From an uncultured Lachnospiraceae bacterium (GTDB taxonomy: Bacteria; Bacillota; Clostridia; Lachnospirales; Lachnospiraceae): DNA of 19,024 nt. Location: contig CAJUFN010000028.1 of the NCBI GenBank assembly GCA_910585545.1, positions 1 to 19,024 of the forward strand. The letters are read 5' to 3'. A model generated the notes under the pieces. That model did no database searches. It was given only the letters and a program-made list of their open reading frames with translations, and was not told the origin of the DNA. Below, in pieces: positions 1-4,786 of the stretch. A program made the position numbers and the translations under genes. The first letter of the stretch is position 1, and each line of letters begins with the position of its first letter.

Positions 1-41
1 ATCTGAGCCTTTTTCTTTTAACTCAGTTTTTCATAACTCAC

Positions 42-71
42 TTGACACTACCTTAGTGTGAATGATATAGT
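42..71 (+). promoter_or_regulatory. Rightward promoter with dyad in the spacer (MerR-like layout)
   Basis: TTGACA (42-47) and TATAGT (66-71) are separated by 18 bases. A perfect inverted repeat, ACACTA-CCT-TAGTGT (45-59), sits between the two hexamers. A dyad inside a long spacer is the layout of MerR-family-controlled promoters. Transcription would run rightward into the 3' side of the leftward ImmA-like gene, so it may be a host promoter left at the element boundary or an antisense promoter. No regulator gene is visible in the window. Confidence 0.35.
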
Positions 72-107
72 TAGTTGCTTTATGAAGAATATAACACTGA
101 GATGATA

Positions 108-518
108 TCAGTGGTCTTCATCATATAAAAATAATTGTTCCGACTGTGCAAAGAAATTAGCCAGTCCATGTTCTTCAAGAAATTGAATCTTCTTATTGTT
201 GATTGTCATCTGTCTTTGGATAGAACGGCGGCGTGCACGGATCTTCTTCAAGGCTTCTTCGTATTTTGCCTGTATTTCATTCGAAGCAGCTTTTTCCTCG
301 GCGTTGAGATGTGCATGATATTCAATGCTTTGTACATCTTCTTTTTCAAAATCATGCTCAGTGATGTGCCGCATGGCATGCTCATATGCTTTCACCTGGT
401 CTTCGTAAGAAAGCTTTGCGTTAATTAAGATCGTATAGCTGCCGTCCTCATTGGGAACGACCATCTCTTTTCCGGCATTTGGAAAATTGATCAGTTTTAC
501 ATTAACATCCGGTGTCAT
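108..518 (-). CDS. ImmA/IrrE-like protein with altered metal-site motif
   Basis: 136 aa, encoded directly downstream of the repressor and overlapping it by 17 bases, the usual arrangement of an ImmA-type protein with its repressor. ImmA proteins relieve phage or ICE repression by acting on the partner repressor in the cytoplasm. The region that should carry the HEXXH zinc-peptidase motif reads YEHAMRH, giving HAMRH at residues 47-51. Both histidines are kept but the catalytic glutamate position is alanine. DF follows at 56-57, and E66 is a possible third ligand. The C-terminal half is charged and probably helical, with a basic RARRR segment. The family call rests on position and the partial motif. 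If it is right, the protein may work by binding rather than cleaving. A lineage-specific small phage protein of another fold is the alternative. Confidence 0.6.
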   Translation of the reverse strand: MTPDVNVKLINFPNAGKEMVVPNEDGSYTILINAKLSYEDQVKAYEHAMRHITEHDFEKEDVQSIEYHAHLNAEEKAASNEIQAKYEEALKKIRARRRSIQRQMTINNKKIQFLEEHGLANFFAQSEQLFLYDEDH

Positions 519-888
519 CGGTATATCCTCGTTCTTTCCGTTTCAGAGCAAGCGCCATACTATGCAGGGCGCGTAAATCATCCGGGTTCATATTTTTCTG
601 AACATCAAACAGAGCGCGCAGCTCCTTATTTTCAAAAATCTCCTGAGCAACCTGGGCAGTTTCATCATTTAGATAATAGCCAGTGCCGGAAGCGGGTTCT
701 TCGCCGGTGCGAAGATATTCGGCAGAGACTTCAAAGAAATCAGCAATCTTTTTGAGCTTTTCTCCTTTCGGATTGCTGCGGCCGGTCTTCCAGTCTGTGA
801 AAGTAGAACGGGGAATTCCCGTCTTACGGGCAACTTCAGCATCCTTACATCCTTTTAAATCTCTTAATTTACAATATATCTCATACAT
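502..888 (-). CDS. XRE-family (Cro/CI-type) repressor
   Basis: 128 aa. An N-terminal helix-turn-helix of about residues 3-62 is clear: DAEVARKTGIPRSTFTDWK carries the recognition helix, followed by the conserved tail IADFFEVSAEYLRTGEE. The C-terminal half is a short helical extension with no S24/LexA-type autoprotease, so induction through RecA-stimulated self-cleavage is not expected; control by the overlapping ImmA-like gene product is more likely. The start at 888 is supported by a GAGGTG site 6-7 bases upstream. It is transcribed leftward, away from the tail operon, and very probably binds the operator-like repeats between 904 and 1040 to hold the rightward promoter off. Confidence 0.9.
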   Translation of the reverse strand: MYEIYCKLRDLKGCKDAEVARKTGIPRSTFTDWKTGRSNPKGEKLKKIADFFEVSAEYLRTGEEPASGTGYYLNDETAQVAQEIFENKELRALFDVQKNMNPDDLRALHSMALALKRKERGYTDDTGC

Positions 889-903
889 AAAAACACCTCG
901 GGA

Positions 904-926
904 TTATGAAATCCGTACAAAAAGTA
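904..926 (+). promoter_or_regulatory. Operator-like site O1
   Basis: TTATGAAATCCGTA at 904-917 is the inverted counterpart of the site at 964-977 with one mismatch. Its rightward extension (907-926) matches 1021-1040 at 16 of 20 positions. It lies just upstream of the -35 hexamer of the rightward promoter and between the two divergent genes, as expected for a repressor operator. Confidence 0.6.
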
Positions 927-955
927 TTGACAAAAAATGAAAACAGAACTAAAAT
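927..955 (+). promoter_or_regulatory. Rightward operon promoter (PR-like)
   Basis: TTGACA (927-932), a 17-base spacer, then TAAAAT (950-955): a near-consensus vegetative promoter reading toward the late regulator gene at 1074. Transcription would start near 962, at the edge of operator-like site O2, so a bound repressor would occlude it. Confidence 0.75.
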
Positions 956-963
956 GAAGAAAA

Positions 964-977
964 TACGGAATTCATAA
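964..977 (-). promoter_or_regulatory. Operator-like site O2
   Basis: TACGGAATTCATAA is the reverse complement of the O1 core with one central mismatch. It sits at the predicted start of rightward transcription, 47 bases from O1. Confidence 0.6.
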
Positions 978-1020
978 CAAACATATATTTATTTTAATAT
1001 CTTATTAAAACTATTGTAAA

Positions 1021-1040
1021 TGATTTCCGAACAAAAAGCA
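1021..1040 (+). promoter_or_regulatory. Operator-like site O3
   Basis: A direct repeat of 907-926 (16 of 20 identical, both containing the string ACAAAAAG). It lies in the leader between the rightward promoter and the regulator gene. It could be a roadblock site or help cooperative repressor binding. Confidence 0.5.
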
Positions 1041-1073
1041 ATAGAAAAGTAGGAAAAGGGAGATGATAGACGA

Positions 1074-1523
1074 ATGACAAAGGATTATTTAGCAAAATAT
1101 GTATTTTTGGAAAGCCATATCAAATCAATCAGACGGAGACTGAAATATTTTAAAGAGCATCCGCTTATGGCAGAGCATGGCGTTGTAACAGGTTCCATGA
1201 ATCAGTTTCCGTATACACAGTGCCGGTTTGTTGTGTCAGGGGTTCATGTAAAATCCGATGAAGAACGCAAAAAAGTTGTTTCGCAGTTGCTGGTTGATTT
1301 AAAAGGGCACGAAAGATTGTATGAGGATATGAAGCTTGATATTGAGAGCTTCATTGAAAATCTGGAAGATATCGAGGAGAAGACGATTTTAAGATTGAAA
1401 TACATTGATCGTATGACGGATAGCCAGATTGCGGAGCAATTTAATTTTGACAGAAGCACGATTTCAAAGAAAATTGATAAAATTTTGAATCGAACATATG
1501 TTTCACCCAAATCACATTGCTGA
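1074..1523 (+). CDS. ArpU/RinA-like phage transcriptional regulator
   Basis: 149 aa. The C-terminal third carries a sigma-region-4-like helix-turn-helix: EEKTILRLKYIDRMTDSQIA followed by a recognition helix around FDRSTISKKIDKIL. The N-terminal part is helical with basic segments. Proteins of this build in Gram-positive phages (ArpU, RinA and relatives) switch on late packaging, structural and lysis genes. Being first in the rightward operon and directly ahead of the tail genes fits that role: release of the repressor would make this activator, which then raises tail and lysis gene expression. The ATG at 1074 is preceded by GGGAG about 11 bases upstream; the earlier ATG at 1063 is closed by a stop after four codons. 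Assignment to an exact family is uncertain. Confidence 0.75.
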   Translation: MTKDYLAKYVFLESHIKSIRRRLKYFKEHPLMAEHGVVTGSMNQFPYTQCRFVVSGVHVKSDEERKKVVSQLLVDLKGHERLYEDMKLDIESFIENLEDIEEKTILRLKYIDRMTDSQIAEQFNFDRSTISKKIDKILNRTYVSPKSHC

Positions 1524-1590
1524 TATGTTAGGATGATATCAGTGAAAAGTGTATCACAGATTTTTAGTTCCAACGAAGGGAGGGAGAAAG
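1524..1590 (+). promoter_or_regulatory. Possible activator site ahead of the tail genes
   Basis: This 67-base gap has two TGATAT direct repeats (1521-1526, reaching into the stop codon, and 1534-1539, 13 bases apart). It also has an imperfect inverted repeat, TGATA at 1534-1538 with TATCA at 1552-1556. No clear -35/-10 pair is present. It is the natural place for the upstream regulator to act on the structural genes, but nothing more can be shown from sequence. Confidence 0.25.
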
Positions 1591-1746
1591 ATGCAGGAGG
1601 TAAGATGTAAAGGCTGCGGAAGACTTCTTGGAAAATATGAAGGCAAAGGCGAAGTCAAATGCCCGAAAACCAAATGCGGCGGAATGAATACATTTGACAC
1701 AAATGCGCGGGAGCATAGGTTCACTGCGAAGAAAGGAGGTGCATAA
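1591..1746 (+). CDS. Com-like zinc-finger protein
   Basis: 51 aa from the ATG at 1591, which has a strong GGGAGGGAG site just upstream. An in-frame ATG at 1549 lacks any ribosome binding site and would add an unlikely leader. The protein is a small four-cysteine zinc finger: CKGC near the N-terminus, then CPKTKC, with GKGEVKCP and NTF nearby. This resembles the phage Mu Com family, where Com is an RNA-binding translational activator of mom. The second cysteine pair is spaced CX4C here rather than the usual CX2C. No mom-like gene is present. In Firmicute phages such proteins sit near the late genes. Its last codons contain the ribosome binding site of the next gene, so translation of the two is probably coupled. 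Confidence 0.65.
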   Translation: MQEVRCKGCGRLLGKYEGKGEVKCPKTKCGGMNTFDTNAREHRFTAKKGGA

Positions 1747-1749
1747 GTC

Positions 1750-2127
1750 TTGGTAGATAAAATGGCGGAGGTATTTTCCAGAGTAAATGATGCCGTAAAA
1801 ACATTATGCGGCAGCGTAAGCCAAACTTATCAGGAAAGACCTGAAAATCTTCCGCATGTATTTGTGGACATGACGGATAATGCGGTCATGGTGACAGATA
1901 TGGAAAATGCGGAGTGTGCGGTGATGGCTACCATCGAAATTACCGCATATACAAAACAGAATCTGGCGTCAGCAAAAGAAATCCTAGGTATGGCTGACAG
2001 CGAGATGCATAGGATGGATTTTCAGAGGATTTGCGGTCCAAAGCAAGTGACTGGTACAGAACATGCAGATGTTACCCGCGTGATGGCAAGATATCAAAGG
2101 CTGATTGCAGACGGAGATGTCTTGTAG
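1750..2127 (+). CDS. Tail terminator / tail completion protein
   Basis: 125 aa starting at a TTG codon; AAAGGAGGTG ends about 10 bases upstream, while the next ATG (1762) is too far from it. Length and pattern fit the tail terminator (tail completion) proteins of siphophages: an N-terminal helix, a beta-rich middle (PHVFVDMTDNAVMVTD; VMATIEITAYTKQNLASAKE), then a helix and a closing strand (MARYQRLI). In a phage this ring caps the finished tail tube and makes the joint to the head. In a head-less particle it would only stop tube growth and seal the top. It is immediately followed by the tube gene, the standard order. The family call rests on pattern memory and synteny. Confidence 0.7.
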   Translation: MVDKMAEVFSRVNDAVKTLCGSVSQTYQERPENLPHVFVDMTDNAVMVTDMENAECAVMATIEITAYTKQNLASAKEILGMADSEMHRMDFQRICGPKQVTGTEHADVTRVMARYQRLIADGDVL

Positions 2128-2221
2128 AAAAAGTCAGAGTAATCTGATTCTATGAAAAAGTAAAAAGAAAGAAATGACGAGCGCCGGCGAGTGCCTGTGA
2201 TGAAAAAGGAGGAAAAAAATA

Positions 2222-2650
2222 ATGGCAGTAACAACAGTAAAAGCACACAGTACGATAGGTACAATCTTAGAAATATCAGAAAACGGCACAACATGGCAGA
2301 AGATGTGTCCGATCAAATCTTATCCGGCACTTGGCGGTGCACCGGAGCAGATTGAAGTAACGGATTTAGAGGATGAAACCCAGACATTTGTTCCAGGTGT
2401 ACAGACAATGGAAGCAATGGAATTTAGCGCAAATTACACCCTGGAAAACTATGAGGCGGTAAAACAAAAAGAAAAGAAAAATCTGCACTACCGCATCAAG
2501 CTTGGCAAGAACGGAGCTGCTGGAACGGCTACATGGCAGGGACAGCACTGCGTATACATTAATGAAGGAGAGATTAATGGCTCTATCGCGATGACCATTT
2601 CAGTATCTCCATCTACCAAGATTACAGTGACTTCTACGCCAAGCGTATAG
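2222..2650 (+). CDS. Major tail tube protein
   Basis: 142 aa with a good AAGGAGG site before the ATG. The N-terminal half has the features of siphophage tube proteins (ALGGAPEQIEVTDLEDETQ, then PGVQTMEAMEFSANYT), followed by ENYEAVKQKEKKNLHYRIKL and a beta-rich end finishing in a Thr/Ser/Val-rich strand. Tube subunits stack as hexameric rings around the tape measure protein to make the tail shaft. No sheath gene accompanies it, so the tail is predicted to be non-contractile. It lies between the tail terminator and the assembly chaperones, the canonical place. Of all the tail genes this one should be expressed most; a transcript or protein map could confirm that. Confidence 0.85.
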   Translation: MAVTTVKAHSTIGTILEISENGTTWQKMCPIKSYPALGGAPEQIEVTDLEDETQTFVPGVQTMEAMEFSANYTLENYEAVKQKEKKNLHYRIKLGKNGAAGTATWQGQHCVYINEGEINGSIAMTISVSPSTKITVTSTPSV

Positions 2651-2675
2651 AATCAGAAAAAGGAGAGAATGACTT

Positions 2676-3005
2676 ATGAATATCAGGATTAACAGTAAAA
2701 ATTATGTGGTTCCGCAGCTTGGATTCAAGCATATGACAAAGATGGAGGATATGGGATTTTCTGTACCGGATTTATTCCAAAAACAGAAAATATTTTCTAT
2801 TGCAACTGCTTTTGTAGGAGTGGTAGCTGATTGCGGCCGTGATGATGCGGAAAATCTTATCGAGCAGCATATCTTCGGAGGAGGAAAAATCGAAGATATT
2901 TACAAAGCTTTCAATGAGGCAGTAGAACAAAGCGGTTTTTTCAAGAAGCTCCTCGGGCAGGAAGAGGAGAAGGAGACGGCGAAGAAGATTTCCGAGATGA
3001 AATAG
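2676..3005 (+). CDS. Tail assembly chaperone G
   Basis: 109 aa, the normally terminated product of the chaperone gene. AGGAG lies about 10 bases before the ATG at 2676; the ATG at 2668 leads to a stop within seven codons. The N-terminal half (INSKNYVVPQLGFKHMTKME, then IFSIATAFVGVVADC) and the acidic-basic tail are typical of the G protein of Gram-positive siphophages. G binds the tape measure protein together with the longer G-T fusion and keeps it soluble until the tube polymerises. It is encoded between the tube and tape measure genes, as usual, although here a pair of zinc-ribbon genes separates it from the tape measure. Confidence 0.85.
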   Translation: MNIRINSKNYVVPQLGFKHMTKMEDMGFSVPDLFQKQKIFSIATAFVGVVADCGRDDAENLIEQHIFGGGKIEDIYKAFNEAVEQSGFFKKLLGQEEEKETAKKISEMK

Positions 3006-3370
3006 TACAAAAGGAAGGACTTCCGGATGCATATCACTCTTATTCGGATGTTATATGGAACGTCTGGTTTCCGGCGGCACTTCGGTATGGAATTGCATAT
3101 GAGACATTCTGGGAATTGAATCCTAGGATTATGAATACGTATCAGGATATTTATAAAAAGTCATTGGAAGAAAAGCAACAGCTGGTGGATTATGAGGCGT
3201 GGCTCCATGGACAATATCAGATGGCATCCATCGGAGCCGCCTTCAGTAAGAAATGCAAATATCCTGAGAAACCATTTGGCTTGAAGCAAAAAGAAGAGAT
3301 GGAACTTACTGCAGAGGAAAGGTTCATGGTTTGGATCGATGCGTATAACAGGAAATATGAGGAGACCTAA
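2676..3370 (+). CDS. Tail assembly chaperone G-T fusion (by -1 frameshift)
   Basis: Predicted 231-aa product. Ribosomes read G to codon 89 (the TTC at 2940-2942), slip back one base, and continue in the -1 frame from 2942 to the TAA at 3368-3370. The -1 frame is open without interruption from the slip site, which explains the apparently gene-free stretch at 3006-3115. The T part contains a conserved-looking block (YSDVIWNVWFPAALRYGI, then YETFWELNPR) and a helical end (YEAWLHGQYQMASI; WIDAYNRKYEE). In siphophages a small fraction of G-T relative to G is needed for tape measure binding and tube recruitment. The T frame has no good ribosome binding site of its own, which argues for frameshifting over separate initiation. 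Confidence 0.85.
2936..2969 (+). promoter_or_regulatory. Programmed -1 frameshift signal
   Basis: The heptamer T TTT TTC (2936-2942) is in the correct phase of the G frame, so both tRNAs can re-pair after a one-base slip. After a six-base spacer comes a hairpin with a perfect 6-bp stem, CTCCTC (2949-2954) with GAGGAG (2964-2969). Heptamer, spacer length and hairpin match the textbook layout of the G/G-T site. Confidence 0.85.
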
Positions 3371-3371
3371 C

Positions 3372-3400
3372 TTTACCGTCAGCAGAGAGTATGCTATACT
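3372..3400 (+). promoter_or_regulatory. Promoter of zinc-ribbon pair A
   Basis: TTTACC (3372-3377), a 17-base spacer, then TATACT (3395-3400) with an extended -10 (TGC just before it). The predicted start near 3407 gives a leader of only about 17 bases to the ATG at 3424. It lies directly after the stop codon of the T frame. Confidence 0.65.
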
Positions 3401-3423
3401 TGGGGCAGAGAGGATGGTGCGGT

Positions 3424-4041
3424 ATGTTCTGTACGAATTGCGGAGAGAGATTAGAGGAAGGATTTCAGTTTTGTCCTGTGTGTGGCCAGAAGATAGAAAG
3501 GCGACAGGGAACGAGAGAAAGTACAGCAGGGTATCAAGGTGATGGAAGAGAATTGGATTTATTTTATTATGATTCCGTGAACAAAAATTCAATACAAATC
3601 CAAAATGGTATAGTTGTGTGCAAGCATAAAGAAAAAAGAGTAGGCTGGTCAAAATTAGAGGAAGTCGTGATACTATATTTAGATAGAGTAGAGAAATTTG
3701 GAAGTATAAGTTTGTATCTTATATTGCCAGGAATGCTTAAGGCGATAGAGTATTATGCAAAGAAGAATGAGGCAAAGAAGTTGGAACAACTTTATGAGAA
3801 GATTGCTCCATATTGCAAACATGAAATACAAAAATCAGCAGTAAAAGCATGGGGATATATGCCAAGAGAAAAAAGACAAAAAGATATCTGTCCTCGATGT
3901 GGGTCCAGAGCAATTCAGTATGAGAAACTACCGGATATTAGCACAACAGCATCTTATTTTAAAGGAGTTTATGTAACCACACATGAGGAAGGAAAGATGC
4001 AGGCACGGTGCGAAGAGTGCGGTAAAAAGTGGAAGTTTTAA
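3424..4041 (+). CDS. Zinc-ribbon protein A1 (double zinc ribbon, variable core)
   Basis: 205 aa. I chose the ATG at 3424 because the paralogue at 4069 begins with the same MFCTNCGERLEE. An N-terminal zinc ribbon uses C3, C6, C17 and C20. A central region of about residues 40-150 looks beta-rich with a closing helix (NGIVVCKHKEKRVGWSKLEE ... LYLILPG ... KKLEQLYEKIAPYC), compatible with a PH-like fold, though that is only a visual impression. A C-terminal zinc ribbon uses C156, C159, C196 and C199. No signal peptide or membrane segment is seen. It is not a known tail component, and it sits between chaperone and tape measure genes with its own promoter, as morons do. Function unknown; DNA, RNA or protein binding in the cytoplasm is the most that can be said. 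Confidence 0.8.
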   Translation: MFCTNCGERLEEGFQFCPVCGQKIERRQGTRESTAGYQGDGRELDLFYYDSVNKNSIQIQNGIVVCKHKEKRVGWSKLEEVVILYLDRVEKFGSISLYLILPGMLKAIEYYAKKNEAKKLEQLYEKIAPYCKHEIQKSAVKAWGYMPREKRQKDICPRCGSRAIQYEKLPDISTTASYFKGVYVTTHEEGKMQARCEECGKKWKF

Positions 4042-4068
4042 AGAGGATGGCAAAGGAGAGAGTACGGT

Positions 4069-4689
4069 ATGTTTTGTACGAATTGCGGAGAGAGATTAGA
4101 GGAAAGATTTCAGTTTTGTCCTGTGTGTGGCCAGAAGATAGAAAGACGACAGGGAACGAGAGAAGGTACAGTAGGATATCAAGGTGATGGGAAAAATCTA
4201 AAAATAAGTTATTATGAAAATACTACGAAGTCTTTGATAGAAGTATGTGATGGTATAGTAACATGCAAAGTGAAAAATAAAAGGATCGGTTGGGCATTCT
4301 TAAATGAAGTTACAATTCTGTATTTCTGTAAAGAATCCAAATATATAGGATGTAGCAGGTTGATACTTATTTTACCAGGAAAGACAAGAAGTATTACATA
4401 TAGTGGTGTTTTGGAAAAAGAACGTAAAGACTTAGAGCAATTTTATTTGTCGATTTTACCGTATTGTAAACATAATTTTCAAGAATCTTATAAAAAAGCG
4501 GCATATTATGTGTCTCGAGAAAAGAGAAATGATATCTGTCCTTATTGTGGGTCCAGAGCAATCCAGTATGAGAAACTGCCCGATATCAGCACAACAGCAT
4601 CTTATTTTAAAGGAGTTTATGTAACTACACATGAGGAAGGAAAGATGCAGGCACGGTGCGAAGAGTGCGGTAAAAAGTGGAAGTTTTAG
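4069..4689 (+). CDS. Zinc-ribbon protein A2 (paralogue of A1)
   Basis: 206 aa, a tandem duplicate of the gene 27 bases upstream, with AAAGGAGAG before the ATG and no separate promoter. The first 28 residues differ from A1 at one position (G13 to R). The last 50 or so differ at one position (R158 of A1 is Y159 here). The core, by eye, is only about 40% identical (DGIVTCKVKNKRIGWAFLNE ... ILILPG ... CKHNFQESYKKAAYY). Zinc ligands are C3, C6, C17, C20 and C157, C160, C197, C200. Conserved caps around a divergent core suggest repeated exchange of the ends by recombination, selection for change in the core, or both. A terminator follows directly. Function unknown. Confidence 0.8.
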   Translation: MFCTNCGERLEERFQFCPVCGQKIERRQGTREGTVGYQGDGKNLKISYYENTTKSLIEVCDGIVTCKVKNKRIGWAFLNEVTILYFCKESKYIGCSRLILILPGKTRSITYSGVLEKERKDLEQFYLSILPYCKHNFQESYKKAAYYVSREKRNDICPYCGSRAIQYEKLPDISTTASYFKGVYVTTHEEGKMQARCEECGKKWKF

Positions 4690-4706
4690 TAAATTATAAA
4701 ATAGAA

Positions 4707-4733
4707 AGGACGTCTGTTATAGGCGTTCTTTTT
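4707..4733 (+). terminator. Intrinsic terminator after pair A
   Basis: An 8-bp stem with two G-U pairs, AGGACGTC (4707-4714) with GGCGTTCT (4722-4729), a seven-base loop and a run of five T. Its sequence is almost the same as the terminator after pair B (7665-7692). It stands between the tail genes upstream and the tape measure gene. Confidence 0.75.
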
Positions 4734-4757
4734 AAATGAAAAATTCCGAACGCCTAT
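4719..4757 (+). repeat. 10-bp inverted repeat overlapping the pair A terminator
   Basis: ATAGGCGTTC (4719-4728) is exactly complementary to GAACGCCTAT (4748-4757). It uses the right arm of the terminator stem, so the two hairpins exclude each other. On the opposite strand the second arm forms a similar short hairpin followed by TTTTT. It could act as an antiterminator or a two-way terminator. Confidence 0.6.
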
Positions 4758-4786
4758 GAGCGTCATAAGAAAAGAGGTGACGTGAA

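Noticed and set aside
95..113. CACTGA-N7-TCAGTG hairpin at the end of the ImmA-like gene, considered as a leftward terminator.
   Set aside because: Only six base pairs and no real T-run on the leftward side; the stop codon lies inside it. Too weak to list.
101..1544. Identical 13-mer GATGATATCAGTG at 101-113 and 1532-1544, considered as attachment cores or excision repeats.
   Set aside because: A shared 13-mer is expected by chance in a window this size, flanks do not match, and it would frame only the regulatory genes.
2222..2650. Contractile (R-type, diffocin-like) tail.
   Set aside because: A single tube protein with no sheath, no baseplate wedge or spike genes; chaperone frameshift and hub order are those of non-contractile tails.
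3116..3370. The T frame as a separate gene of about 84 codons starting at the TTG at 3116.
   Set aside because: No good ribosome binding site, and the frame is open all the way back to a perfect slip site, so it is the second half of the G-T fusion.
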